The notes under the pieces: generated by a model
Seen by the model: only the letters and a program-made list of their open reading frames with translations
What the model was told of the DNA's origin: nothing
The model's database searches: none
Made by a program: the position numbers and the translations under genes
Assembly (NCBI RefSeq): GCF_029871235.1
Contig: NZ_SSOM01000074.1
Location: 78,111-142,110 of the forward strand
Direction of reading: 5' to 3'
Length of the DNA stretch: 64,000 bases
Origin: Pseudomonas sp. BN411
GTDB lineage: Bacteria; Pseudomonadota; Gammaproteobacteria; Pseudomonadales; Pseudomonadaceae
Part shown: piece after piece, positions 8,566 to 17,518 of the stretch
Layout of the letters: every line of letters begins with the position of its first letter
Position numbering within the stretch: the stretch's first letter is position 1

Positions 8566-9945
8566 ATGAACAGTGCCAAAGATGTTCGTCCCGCAGTCCT
8601 CGACCTGATCGGCAATACCCCGCTGGTGCGGGTCACCCGCTTCGATACCGGCCCCTGCACCCTGTTCTTGAAACTCGAATCCCAGAACCCCGGTGGCTCG
8701 ATCAAGGACCGCATCGGCGTTGCCATGATCAACAGCGCCGAACGTGATGGCCGGCTCAAGCCTGGCGGCACCATTGTCGAGGCGACCGCCGGCAACACCG
8801 GCCTGGGCCTGGCCCTGGTGGGCCGCGCCAAGGGCTACCGGGTGGTGCTGGTGGTGCCGGACAAGATGTCCACCGAGAAGGTGCTGCACCTGAAGGCCAT
8901 GGGTGCCGAGGTGCACATCACCCGCTCCGATGTCGGCAAGGGGCACCCCGATTACTACCAGGACCTGGCCGGCCGCCTGGCGGCGCAGATTCCCGGCGCC
9001 TTCTTCGCCGACCAGTTCAACAACCCGGCCAACCCCCTGGCCCACGAAAGCACCACCGGCCCGGAGATCTGGCAGCAGACCGGGCAGAACGTGGACGCCA
9101 TCGTCGTCGGCGTCGGCTCCGCCGGCACCCTCACCGGCCTGACCCGTTACTTCCGTCGGGTGCAACCCGATCTGGAAATGGTCCTGGCCGACCCGGTGGG
9201 TTCGGTGATGGCCGAGTACGTGCGCAGCGGCACCCTGGGCACCGTCGGCTCCTGGGCGGTGGAGGGCATCGGTGAAGACTTCATCCCCGGCATCGCCGAC
9301 CTCTCCAGCGTGCGCCATGCCTATTCCATCAGCGACGAGGAGAGCTTCGCCCATGCCCGCGAGCTGTTGCGCGCCGAGGGCATCCCCGGCGGCTCCTCCA
9401 CGGGTACCTTGCTGGCGGCGGCGCTTCGCTACTGCCGCGAGCAGAAGACGGCGAAGCGCGTGGTCAGCTTCGTCTGCGATACCGGCACCCGCTACCTGTC
9501 GAAGGTCTACAACGACCAGTGGATGACCGACCAGGGCCTGCTGGCGCGCAAGCGCTACGGCAACCTGCGCGACATCATCGCACGGCGCTACGAGGACGGT
9601 CGGGTGATCAGCGTGGGGCCGGACGACACCCTGCTCACGGCCTTCCAGCGCATGCGCCTGGCGGATGTTTCGCAACTGCCGGTGCTGCGGGACGGGCAAT
9701 TGGTGGGCGTGGTGGACGAATCGGACATCCTGCTCGGCGTGCACGCCGACGCCACGCACTTCCGCCAGCCGGTGGCGGGCGTCATGACCACGCGCCTGGA
9801 GACCCTGGCACCGGACGCCAGCCTGGCCGAACTGCAGGAAGAACTTGACCGTGGCCTGGTCGCCATCATCTCCGACACTTCCGGATTCCATGGCCTCATT
9901 ACCCGCTCCGACCTGCTCAATCACCTGCGGAGGACCCTTGCATGA
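8566..9945 (+). CDS. Cystathionine beta-synthase with C-terminal CBS pair
   Basis: PLP enzyme condensing homocysteine with serine to cystathionine, the first step of reverse transsulfuration. The 459-residue protein begins MNSAKDVRPAVLDL after a strong AGGAGGTG; an upstream in-frame ATG at 8482 lacks that support. The PLP lysine is Lys47 in NPGGSIKDRIG, the phosphate loop is TAGNTGLGLAL near 78-88, and GGSSTGTLLAA is also present. Residues about 340-455 form a tandem CBS domain pair, the regulatory module of the family. The next gene overlaps by ATGA. It corresponds to PA0399 in my recollection. Cysteine synthase activity is the alternative, but the CBS domains and neighbour favour this call. 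Confidence 0.93.
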   Translation: MNSAKDVRPAVLDLIGNTPLVRVTRFDTGPCTLFLKLESQNPGGSIKDRIGVAMINSAERDGRLKPGGTIVEATAGNTGLGLALVGRAKGYRVVLVVPDKMSTEKVLHLKAMGAEVHITRSDVGKGHPDYYQDLAGRLAAQIPGAFFADQFNNPANPLAHESTTGPEIWQQTGQNVDAIVVGVGSAGTLTGLTRYFRRVQPDLEMVLADPVGSVMAEYVRSGTLGTVGSWAVEGIGEDFIPGIADLSSVRHAYSISDEESFAHARELLRAEGIPGGSSTGTLLAAALRYCREQKTAKRVVSFVCDTGTRYLSKVYNDQWMTDQGLLARKRYGNLRDIIARRYEDGRVISVGPDDTLLTAFQRMRLADVSQLPVLRDGQLVGVVDESDILLGVHADATHFRQPVAGVMTTRLETLAPDASLAELQEELDRGLVAIISDTSGFHGLITRSDLLNHLRRTLA

Positions 9946-11126
9946 GCCAGCAGGACGACACCGATCCACGTGCCTTCGCCACCCGCGTCATCCACGCCGG
10001 CCAAGCCCCGGACCCTTCCACCGGGGCCATCATGCCGCCGATCTACGCCAACTCCACCTATGCCCAGGAAAGCCCCGGCGTGCATAAGGGGCTGGATTAC
10101 GGCCGTTCCCACAACCCTACACGCTGGGCGCTGGAACGCTGCGTCGCGGACCTGGAAGGCGGCGCTCAGGCCTTCGCCTTCGCGTCCGGGCTGGCGGCCA
10201 TTTCCACGGTGCTGGAACTGCTCGACAGCGGGTCTCACATCGTTGCGAGCAATGACCTCTACGGCGGCACTTTCCGCCTGTTCGAACGGGTGCGGCGGGT
10301 CAGCGCCGGGCACAGGTTCAGCTTCGTCGACTTCAGCGATATCGGCGCGATTCGGGCGGCGATCCAGGACGACACCCGCATGCTCTGGGTGGAGACCCCG
10401 AGTAACCCGCTGCTGCGTCTGGCCGACCTGGAAGCCATCGTGGAGCTGTGCCAGGGGAGGGGCATCATCCTGGTGGCGGACAACACCTTCGCCAGCCCCT
10501 GGGTGCAGCGGCCTCTGGAGCTGGGCTTCGACCTGGTGGTGCACTCCACCACCAAGTACCTCAATGGCCACTCCGATGTAATCGGCGGCATCGCCATCGT
10601 TTCCGCCGACAGCCGCTGCGACCCGCTACGCGAACGCTTGGGCTTCCTGCAGAACGCCGTGGGCGCCATCGCCGGTCCGTTCGACGCCTTTCTCACCTTG
10701 CGCGGGGTGAAGACCCTGGCGCTGCGCATGGAACGCCACTGCCACAACGCCCTGGAGCTGGCCTTCTGGCTGGAGCAGCAGCCGCAGGTGGCGCGGGTCT
10801 ACTACCCCGGCCTGCAGTCCCATCCGCAGCACGCGTTGGCGCGGCGGCAGATGCACAGTTACGGCGGCATGATCTCCCTCGACCTGCGGGCCGACCTGGC
10901 GGGCACCCGGCGATTCCTTGAGGCGGTGCGCATCTTCACCCTGGCCGAGAGCCTGGGAGGCGTGGAAAGCCTGATCGAGCACCCGGCGATCATGACCCAC
11001 GCCAGCATCCCGGCGGAGATCCGCGCGGAGCTGGGCATCGGCGATTCGCTGGTGCGGTTGTCGGTGGGGGTGGAGGACGTGGACGACCTGCGCGCGGATC
11101 TGGCGCAGGCGCTGGGGAGGGTTTGA
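9942..11126 (+). CDS. Cystathionine gamma-lyase / gamma-synthase (Cys/Met metabolism PLP enzyme)
   Basis: A 394-residue PLP enzyme of the Cys/Met metabolism family. With the preceding gene it should convert methionine-derived sulfur to cysteine by cleaving cystathionine. The PLP lysine is Lys205 in HSTTKYLNGHSD, preceded by VADNTFASP near 178-186; other family marks are YGRSHNPTR near 53-61 and SNDLYGGT near 103-110. The start ATG overlaps the previous stop (ATGA), showing coupled translation. Lyase versus synthase cannot be decided from sequence; the operon context with cystathionine beta-synthase favours the lyase. Confidence 0.9.
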   Translation: MSQQDDTDPRAFATRVIHAGQAPDPSTGAIMPPIYANSTYAQESPGVHKGLDYGRSHNPTRWALERCVADLEGGAQAFAFASGLAAISTVLELLDSGSHIVASNDLYGGTFRLFERVRRVSAGHRFSFVDFSDIGAIRAAIQDDTRMLWVETPSNPLLRLADLEAIVELCQGRGIILVADNTFASPWVQRPLELGFDLVVHSTTKYLNGHSDVIGGIAIVSADSRCDPLRERLGFLQNAVGAIAGPFDAFLTLRGVKTLALRMERHCHNALELAFWLEQQPQVARVYYPGLQSHPQHALARRQMHSYGGMISLDLRADLAGTRRFLEAVRIFTLAESLGGVESLIEHPAIMTHASIPAEIRAELGIGDSLVRLSVGVEDVDDLRADLAQALGRV

Positions 11127-11165
11127 GGGCGTCAGCGCTCAGTCCGGGCATCGTCGTGAGGTGGG

Positions 11166-11275
11166 GTTTCCCCCTCACCCCAGCCCCCTCCCTCAGGGAG
11201 AGGGGGCATTCCGCGCAGGGCAGCTGGTCTTGAGTCACCCCTCTCCCTTCATGGAGAGGGGCCGGGGGAGAGGGC
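11166..11275. repeat. CCCTCACCCC-type intergenic hairpin repeat
   Basis: Between the gamma-lyase gene and the acylase gene lie two C-rich/G-rich hairpins, CCCCCTCCCT...AGGGAGAGGGGG at about 11180-11208 and CCCCTCTCCC...GGAGAGGGG at about 11239-11260. This repeat type is common in Pseudomonas and related genomes and may end both convergent transcripts. It sits exactly at one edge of the block that is displaced relative to P. aeruginosa. Confidence 0.6.
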
Positions 11276-11276
11276 G

Positions 11277-13658
11277 TCAGTTGCCCGGTTTCAACACCAA
11301 CGTCTCTTGGCTATTCGCCTTCACCTCATCCTCGGCAAAGTGCATCGGCACGTATTCACCGCGTATGTAGGCCTCGGCCTGGTCCTTGTAGTGGCGGTCG
11401 AAGGGCACGCCGCTCTGGCCTACCGGGTTGATGCCGAGGGCGTGTTCCGCGTCGGCCATGTCCACCAGTCGGCGTGTCGAGGGGCCGTGGAACACTTCCC
11501 AGGGTGCCGGGCCGACGCGGTGGGACAGGTTGTTGGGCACTTCGTGGCCACCTGGTGCGGCGAAGGGACCGACGTTGAACAGCAGATTCAGCGGCTTCTG
11601 CTGGCCCAGCGGATGACTGTGGGTCAGGGTATGGCCATTGCCCCACTGCCACTTCGAGCTGTCGTCGCCGAAGGTCTTCTTCAGGTGCGCCAGGCTGGCC
11701 TGCCAGGCCGCCTTGACCACCTCTGCGCGGCCTTCCTTCTGCGGCGTCTGGCGTACATCCCACCAGGGCGAGGCCGGGTCATTGGTCAGGCGCGGCAGGG
11801 CGGAGTCGAGGATGCGCGTTTGCAGCAGGCTGTCGAAGAAGGCATCGCCCAGCTCGTCGCGCATCATCGCGTTGGCCAGTTCGAAGGTGAGCTGGTTGAA
11901 CAGCGTGGCCGCGGTGGAGTCCAGCGGATGGTCGCCAGTCCAGCCGGCCAGTTGCTCCACCAGGGCTCGCTCGGCGTCGTTGGCCGCCGCCGAGCGCAGG
12001 TCACCGAGGATCGGCGCGAGCAGGCGAGGGCCATAGCCGGTGGTGGTATCCAGCTGCAGCGCCTGGCTGTTCTGCACATCCCATTTCACGCCAGGCTGGG
12101 CCAGCAACTGGTTCAGGCGCACGCCGCGGTCCGGCAGGTTGTAGTAGCCCGGAATGGCGACGCCCGTGGGTGACAGCGGCTGGTAGTTGGCCGAGACGAT
12201 GAAACCGCGCTCGGGGTTTTCCTCGTGGGGGTTGGCGCTGAAGGGCAGGTAACCGGGCTTGTCGGCTTCGCTGGTGCTGCCGTCGAGGATGAAATATGGA
12301 TTCACGCCGTCCGGGCGTTGCGGCAGTTTCGCCGACGCCCACCAGCCGATGTCACCGCTGGCGCTGGCCCAGATGACGTTGAGGCCGGGCGAGTGGATCT
12401 TCTCGGCGGCGGCGCGGGCCTTGTCCAGGCTGTCGGCGCGGTTGAGCTGGTAGAAGGCGTCGAGGATCGGGTTCTCGGTTTCCAGGAAGGCCCACCACAT
12501 GGCGATCGGCGTCTTGCCGGCCGCCGCGCCGAGCGCGTCGTTGATGATCGGACCGTGGGGCGAGCGGCGCAGGGTCAGTTTCACTGGCTCGCCGTCCTTG
12601 ACCTGGATGGTTTCCTCGCGGCTTTCCAGGTTCACCCATTGGCCCTGGTACCAGACCTGGTTCGGATTGTCCGGGTTGCTCTTCTCGGCGATCAGGTCGA
12701 GATCGTCGTTCTGGAACATGGTCAGGCTCCAGGCGAACTGGCGGTTGTGCCCGAGGGAGGCAACCGGGTTCAGGGCCTGGTGGTGGCCGTAGAGTTCGAA
12801 GCCCGGGTAGCTCAGCTGCGCCTCGTACCACACCGCCGGCACGGCGAAGCGGATATGCGGGTCGCCGGCCAGCAACGGCTTGCCGCTGGCGGTGCGGCTG
12901 CCGGACACGGCCCAGGCGTTGCTGCCCTCGAATTGCGGCAGGCCGGCTTCGACCAGGGCTTGCTGGCTGAGATGCGCGAGGCTGTTGAGGTCCTGCCAAT
13001 CGCCCTTGGCCAGCGGCTGGCCGATCACACCTTCGGGGTGCCAGTCGAGGTCAAAGGCCTTCAGGTAATCGGCGCCCAGTTCGACGCGCACGTAGGTGAT
13101 GGCCGGTTCGGTGCGGAATGCGGCGGCGAAGCTGTAGGCCATGTAGCCGGCGACGGAGAGGGTGTCGGCGACTGTGAAGGGGCGTTTCTCGATGCCCAGC
13201 AGGTCGAACTCCACCGGCGCCGGGCGGCTGTCCTGGTACTGGTTGATGCCGTCGAGGTAGGCCTGCAGGGCTTTGGTCGCCGGGCTGTCCTGGTCCATCT
13301 TGCGGGCGTATTCGTCGGCGTGGGCGCGAATCCCCAGGGTGCGGAACAGGCGGTCGGTGTCCACCAGGCGGGCGCCGAGGACTTCGGCCAGTTCGCCACG
13401 GGCCAGGCGGCGCAGCATTTCCATCTGGAACAGGCGGTCCTGGGCATGGACGAAGCCCAGGGCGCGGTACAGGTCGGTTTCGTTGGCGGCCTGGATGTGC
13501 GGCACGCCGCGCTCGTCGTAGTCGACGGTCACTGGGGCCTGGAGATGGGCCAGGGAAAGCTCGCCGTCGCGCACGGGCTTCTTGCTCTCGCTGTACCAGG
13601 TGGCGCCGCCGGCGGCCGCGGCGATGACGACGGCCAGGACAGTCAGGGTGCGTTTCAT
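11277..13658 (-). CDS. Penicillin-acylase-family Ntn hydrolase, possible acyl-homoserine-lactone acylase
   Basis: A 793-residue periplasmic Ntn hydrolase made as a precursor and cut into two chains. The signal segment is residues 1-22 (hydrophobic VLAVVIAAAAGGA). The autoproteolytic nucleophile is Ser246 in FEGSNAWAVSGS, with Gly245 at the cleavage bond. The alpha-chain family motif GVPHIQA is at 51-57 and HAQDRLFQME at 71-80. Length and layout resemble P. aeruginosa PA0305 (HacB), an acyl-homoserine-lactone acylase, so quorum-signal cleavage is plausible; penicillin or other amide substrates cannot be excluded. It is divergent from an AraC-family gene that may control it. Confidence 0.85.
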   Translation of the reverse strand: MKRTLTVLAVVIAAAAGGATWYSESKKPVRDGELSLAHLQAPVTVDYDERGVPHIQAANETDLYRALGFVHAQDRLFQMEMLRRLARGELAEVLGARLVDTDRLFRTLGIRAHADEYARKMDQDSPATKALQAYLDGINQYQDSRPAPVEFDLLGIEKRPFTVADTLSVAGYMAYSFAAAFRTEPAITYVRVELGADYLKAFDLDWHPEGVIGQPLAKGDWQDLNSLAHLSQQALVEAGLPQFEGSNAWAVSGSRTASGKPLLAGDPHIRFAVPAVWYEAQLSYPGFELYGHHQALNPVASLGHNRQFAWSLTMFQNDDLDLIAEKSNPDNPNQVWYQGQWVNLESREETIQVKDGEPVKLTLRRSPHGPIINDALGAAAGKTPIAMWWAFLETENPILDAFYQLNRADSLDKARAAAEKIHSPGLNVIWASASGDIGWWASAKLPQRPDGVNPYFILDGSTSEADKPGYLPFSANPHEENPERGFIVSANYQPLSPTGVAIPGYYNLPDRGVRLNQLLAQPGVKWDVQNSQALQLDTTTGYGPRLLAPILGDLRSAAANDAERALVEQLAGWTGDHPLDSTAATLFNQLTFELANAMMRDELGDAFFDSLLQTRILDSALPRLTNDPASPWWDVRQTPQKEGRAEVVKAAWQASLAHLKKTFGDDSSKWQWGNGHTLTHSHPLGQQKPLNLLFNVGPFAAPGGHEVPNNLSHRVGPAPWEVFHGPSTRRLVDMADAEHALGINPVGQSGVPFDRHYKDQAEAYIRGEYVPMHFAEDEVKANSQETLVLKPGN

Positions 13659-13769
13659 GCACGAAATTCCTTGTTGTTATGGTCGCGGCATTCTCCCCAA
13701 GCGGAACCTGGCGGGCATTGACCAAAGGCGTGCGAGCTGAAAGTCTTCGGTCAATTTCGAGGAGCCGCC
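13659..13769. promoter_or_regulatory. Divergent acylase / AraC regulator control region
   Basis: This 111-nt gap holds a perfect 7-bp inverted repeat, ATTGACC at 13717-13723 and GGTCAAT at 13749-13755, with a 25-nt spacer. The TTGACC arm could also be a -35 box for the plus-strand gene. TCGAGGAG precedes the AraC start. Confidence 0.45.
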
Positions 13770-14810
13770 ATGTCCACCGTTGACCCCGATGCCTCCAGCT
13801 TCGCCCCGCTGACTCATTCGGCCACCCTGCGTCGCCTGCTCTATGAAGCGCTGGCCGAGCTGGGTCTCAATCCGGGGCGGGTCTACCTGGGCGTGAACCA
13901 GCACCGTCGCCCGGGGCCGCCTCCGGTGGACGGACGCCTGCGGCACGACGATGCGCCACAGTTCTGGCTGGCCGCCGACTCACTGGTTGGCGACCCCGAT
14001 ATCGGACTGCATCTGGGCGAGGTCATGAAGCCGCGCTTGCTCGATGTGGTGGGCTACCTGCTGCTGGCCAGCCGTGATCTGGACGAGGCGTTGGTAAGCT
14101 TCCTGCGCTTCCAGCACATCCTCTCCGGCGGCTTTGTTGCCCAGCTACGGACCGAAGGCGCGCAGGCCCGGCTGGTGATCGACCTCAACTACCTGGGGTT
14201 CTCGTCCCTGCGCCAGCAGATGGAGTGCCTGGCGCTGCTGTTCGTCAAACTGCTGGGCTTCATCACCGATGGCGAATTCCGCCTGGAGGGCGTGCAGTTC
14301 CGTCATTCCCGGCCGGCGCGGGTCAGTGAGCATCAGCGGCTGTTCGGCCTGTTGCCGGAGTTCGGCTGCGAGCACGACGCGCTGTTGTTCCCGGCGTCCC
14401 TGCTGAAACGCCCCTCGCGTACCGCCAATCCCGAGCTGCACCAGTTGCTCTGGCGCCACGCCGAGGTGCAACTGGAGGCGCTGGCGGGCAATGACCTGCT
14501 CAACCGCCTGCGCTACCTGCTGGGGGTTCGCCTCGGCCAGGCGGACTGCTCGCTGGAAGCCTGCGCGGCGGAGCTGGGCCTTGGCGCGGGCGGCTTGCAG
14601 CGCGCCCTGGCGGAGCAGGGCAGCAACCTGCGCAGGGTGCGTGAGTCGGTGCAGCAGCAGCGTGCGGTGGAGTTGCTGCGGGAGGGCATGGCGATGCGCG
14701 AGGTGGCGCGAACCTGCGGATTCTCCGAACTGTCGCCGTTCTACCGGGCCTTTCGCCGGTGGTACGGCATGCCGCCGGAGGCCTATCGGGCGCGCCTGAA
14801 CGCTGTCTAG
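13770..14810 (+). CDS. AraC-family transcriptional regulator
   Basis: A 346-residue regulator with an N-terminal arabinose-binding-like ligand domain (residues about 30-220, with DPDIGLHLGE near 75) and a C-terminal double helix-turn-helix. The second helix-turn-helix is MAMREVARTCGFSELSPFYR followed by AFRRWYGMPPEAYR, the usual AraC signature. It is divergent from the acylase gene, the classic layout of a regulator and its target. Its stop codon overlaps the stop codon of the convergent downstream gene. Ligand unknown. Confidence 0.9.
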   Translation: MSTVDPDASSFAPLTHSATLRRLLYEALAELGLNPGRVYLGVNQHRRPGPPPVDGRLRHDDAPQFWLAADSLVGDPDIGLHLGEVMKPRLLDVVGYLLLASRDLDEALVSFLRFQHILSGGFVAQLRTEGAQARLVIDLNYLGFSSLRQQMECLALLFVKLLGFITDGEFRLEGVQFRHSRPARVSEHQRLFGLLPEFGCEHDALLFPASLLKRPSRTANPELHQLLWRHAEVQLEALAGNDLLNRLRYLLGVRLGQADCSLEACAAELGLGAGGLQRALAEQGSNLRRVRESVQQQRAVELLREGMAMREVARTCGFSELSPFYRAFRRWYGMPPEAYRARLNAV

Positions 14811-15382
14811 GACGGCTCGCGCCAGGCGCAGAAGCAGCCAGCTGCCAGGGTGCTGCTGGCGCGCACCGGGCGGTTGTCGATCAGGGCTTCGAGGATGGGT
14901 TCGATGAAGCTGTTGGCCGAATTGCACACCGCGCCCTCGCTATAAGGGCCGAAGTAGGCCAGGCGGCCGTCGCGGTCCCAGATGCCCACCGCGGGCACCG
15001 CCGGCAACTGATCGGCTCCCGGCACCTCGGCCAGTGGCTGCAGGGCTTCCAGGCCTGGCGGCAATTGACCCTTGCTTCCCGGCTTTTGCAAGGCGTGGAA
15101 GGTCACGCCCTGGGGCGCGAAGCGCTGGATCAGTTCGGCCAGGTGCTGCTGGTTGCCGGCGTTGCAGGGGCACGCCGGGTCCCAGAAATGCACCAGGCGG
15201 ATCGGCCCCGGCCCGGCGAGTTCGGCCGGCAGGCGCAACTGTTCGCCGGAGAACACCGTTGCCTGGGTGTTGAAGGGCCGGACGTAGCGCGACTCGTACC
15301 AGCGCAGGGCCAGCAGGATGGCGCCGACGCAGGCGAGGAGGGCGAGGCTGGTGATCAGGGTCTTGGGCTTGAATGCACGCAT
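14807..15382 (-). CDS. Membrane-anchored thioredoxin-fold protein (DUF6436-like)
   Basis: A 191-residue protein with one N-terminal membrane segment (ITSLALLACVGAILLALRWY, residues about 8-27) and a periplasmic thioredoxin-like domain. The segment LVHFWDPACPCN resembles a redox-active WCxxC site but reads DPACPC, with Cys-Pro-Cys spacing, so ordinary thiol-disulfide exchange is doubtful. Two further Cys are in AAGCFCAWREPS at the C-terminus. The start at MRAFKPK is preferred over an upstream ATG 12 codons earlier because the membrane helix then follows a short basic tail. It is convergent with the AraC gene; the two share the four bases CTAG. Confidence 0.7.
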   Translation of the reverse strand: MRAFKPKTLITSLALLACVGAILLALRWYESRYVRPFNTQATVFSGEQLRLPAELAGPGPIRLVHFWDPACPCNAGNQQHLAELIQRFAPQGVTFHALQKPGSKGQLPPGLEALQPLAEVPGADQLPAVPAVGIWDRDGRLAYFGPYSEGAVCNSANSFIEPILEALIDNRPVRASSTLAAGCFCAWREPS

Positions 15383-15503
15383 GGATATGGGCCTGTGCGG
15401 GGGCGCGTAGCTTGCCACGTTGCGCCGGGCAGCAGAATATCGGCAGCCGGCCAGGACCCCAGGCGGTCCTGTGGATAGCGTTGCTTCATTCAGGGAAAGC
15501 CCG

Positions 15504-16445
15504 ATGTCAGACCCGTTCCAGCCCGATCTCCTGCGTCCGCTGTTGCGACCCTTGGCCGCAGGTGCCGCCGACCTGCGCCAGAGCCAGAGCTATCGCGCGT
15601 TCTACCGGCTGGACTTCGCCTCTCGCCTTCCGGGCGTGCAGGCGCGCCTGGGCTGCGTCGAGGCGGCCGGGTATTCGCTGGTCACCCAGCTCTGGCTGCC
15701 CCCCGAACCGCGCGCAAGCCTGGTGATGCTGCACGGCTACTACGACCACATGGGTCTTTATGGCCACCTGGTGGAGTGGGCGCTGGGCATGGGGTTCGCG
15801 GTGATTGCCTGTGACCTGCCCGGCCATGGGCTGTCCAGTGGCGCGCGGGCCAGCATCGGCGACTTCGCCGAATACCAGGCCACGCTCCTGGCGCTGCTGG
15901 GCGAGGCGGCGGCCCTGAACCTGCCGCAACCCTGGCACCTGGCCGGGCAGAGCACTGGCGGCGCCATCCTGCTGGATTACCTGCTGACCGGCACGCCGCG
16001 CCCGGAACTGGGCGAGACCCTGCTGTTCGCTCCGCTGGTGCGTCCGCGCGCCTGGGGCTGGTCGAAGTTCAGCTACCAGTTGATGCGGCACTTCGTCGAA
16101 AGCATTCCACGGCGCTTCAGCGTCAACTCCAGCGACGCCGAGTTCATCGAGTTCGTCCACCACAAGGACCCGCTGCAGCCGCAGACCCTGCCCACCGCCT
16201 GGGTTGGCGCGCTGGCGCGTTGGGTGCCGCGCATCGAGCGGGCGCAGCGCAGTTCGCGCCGACCGCTGGTGATCCAGGGCGACGGCGACATGACGGTGGA
16301 CTGGCGGCACAACCTCAGGGTGCTGGCGGAGAAGTTCGACCAGCCGGAGGTGCTGATGCTCGAAGGGGCCGGCCACCATCTGGTGAACGAGGCGCCGGCC
16401 TATCGGGAGCGGTACTTTGGCTTCTTGCGCGAGCGCCTGGGCTGA
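15504..16445 (+). CDS. Alpha/beta hydrolase, monoacylglycerol-lipase-like
   Basis: A 313-residue cytoplasmic hydrolase of the Hydrolase_4 (serine aminopeptidase S33/lysophospholipase) family. The oxyanion segment is VMLHGYYDHMGLY near residues 73-85, then CDLPGHGLSSG. The nucleophile elbow is AGQSTGG with Ser near residue 151. The acid is in VIQGDGDMTVDW and the His in EGAGHHLVNEAP. The start MSDPFQPDLL is chosen by homology; the frame remains open 28 codons further upstream without a good ribosome site. Substrate is unknown, probably a lipid ester. Confidence 0.85.
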   Translation: MSDPFQPDLLRPLLRPLAAGAADLRQSQSYRAFYRLDFASRLPGVQARLGCVEAAGYSLVTQLWLPPEPRASLVMLHGYYDHMGLYGHLVEWALGMGFAVIACDLPGHGLSSGARASIGDFAEYQATLLALLGEAAALNLPQPWHLAGQSTGGAILLDYLLTGTPRPELGETLLFAPLVRPRAWGWSKFSYQLMRHFVESIPRRFSVNSSDAEFIEFVHHKDPLQPQTLPTAWVGALARWVPRIERAQRSSRRPLVIQGDGDMTVDWRHNLRVLAEKFDQPEVLMLEGAGHHLVNEAPAYRERYFGFLRERLG

Positions 16446-16456
16446 CGCCGCAGCCA

Positions 16457-16556
16457 CGTAGGATGGGTCGGGCGGCGCTCCGCGAGCGGAGCGATACCCA
16501 TGCTGTCTTTCGCTGGGTATCGCAGGCTCTACGCGGCGCTCACTCTGCGAGGTGGT
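16457..16556. repeat. Double-hairpin intergenic repeat
   Basis: Two perfect hairpins stand side by side: CGCTCCGC-GA-GCGGAGCG at 16476-16493 and GCGATACCCA (16491-16500) pairing with TGGGTATCGC (16514-16523). The element begins with GTAGGATGGGT, a form common in Pseudomonas intergenic repeats. It lies between two convergent genes and may act as a bidirectional terminator. Confidence 0.6.
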
Positions 16557-17312
16557 TCAGAGCCCCTGCTGGGCCGAGGCGTCCTGGCCCACGGCGAGGC
16601 CTGCGCGCACGGCGGCCAGGGCGGCCTGGTAATAGGCCTTGCCGTCCGCGGATTCGGCAAAGGTGACGAACTCTTCCAGTTCCGGATCGGACAGGTCGCG
16701 GTAGACGTAGAGCAGGGTGTTATCCAGATCGTTGCCGATCTGCTCCATCAGCCGCTGACGCTGGCCGTCGATCATCCCTTGTGCCTGGCCGCCGCCGAGC
16801 AGGCCGGGCAGCATTTGGCTCAGGCTGTCGGCCGCGACACCGGCCAGCGCCAGGCTGACTTCGGCGCCGGCTTCACGGGCCGGCAAGGCCTGGGTCAGGT
16901 GACCGATCAGCAGACGTCGGGTGGCTTCAGCCTCGATGCGCGGCAGTCCGCTGGCGTGCTTGGCCAACTGGTCGCGGCGGGTGGCAAGGGTTTCAGCGGC
17001 GATGATCTTCTTGCCCAGCGGTGACTGGAAGAAGGTCAGTGCCGGACGCGGGTCCTGAAGCTGGTGGCGCAGCGCAACCTGGGCGCGCTGGTCGATGGCC
17101 TGGGGCTGGAAGCGGCGATTGCTGTTGTCCACCAGGGCCTGGTAGACCGCCGGCGGCAGGGTTTTCTGGTAGCGCTGCTGGGCCGCCGTGAGGGCTTCGT
17201 TGAAGTGCGCGCGCTGTTCCGGCCAGCCGGCTGCCTGGTAGAGATTGGTGTGGTCGTCGGCCAGGGCGGGCAAACCGAAGAGGAGGAGGGTGACGGCGAA
17301 GAGCAGGCGCAT
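16557..17312 (-). CDS. Secreted DUF2059-like protein
   Basis: A 251-residue protein with a signal peptide (MRLLFAVTLLLFGLPALA, cut before DDHTN). The mature part is helical, with TFFQSPLGKKIIAAE near residues 94-108 and a C-terminal ELEEFVTFAESADGKAYYQA segment, which resembles the two short repeats of DUF2059 proteins (F-x-x-S-x-x-G-x-x). Function unknown; likely periplasmic. GGAGA precedes the ATG. It is divergent from the oxygenase gene across about 206 nt. Confidence 0.72.
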   Translation of the reverse strand: MRLLFAVTLLLFGLPALADDHTNLYQAAGWPEQRAHFNEALTAAQQRYQKTLPPAVYQALVDNSNRRFQPQAIDQRAQVALRHQLQDPRPALTFFQSPLGKKIIAAETLATRRDQLAKHASGLPRIEAEATRRLLIGHLTQALPAREAGAEVSLALAGVAADSLSQMLPGLLGGGQAQGMIDGQRQRLMEQIGNDLDNTLLYVYRDLSDPELEEFVTFAESADGKAYYQAALAAVRAGLAVGQDASAQQGL

Positions 17313-17518
17313 GGAGTCTCCTTGATGACGCAGTCCGCAGTTCGTATCGGACCCACGCTAACGGCATCGGTTCGGCGGGGAAGGCGGTGGCGGCGGGCGG
17401 GCAGTGCGGGGTTGAGCGTGCGGCTATTCTCAGCGGACTCGGGCGTTATTGTCGAGGTGTCGGAAACTGCCGTAAGTCATGTAGGCGATTTCCTGGCCGC
17501 TGGTAGAATGCCGCCATC

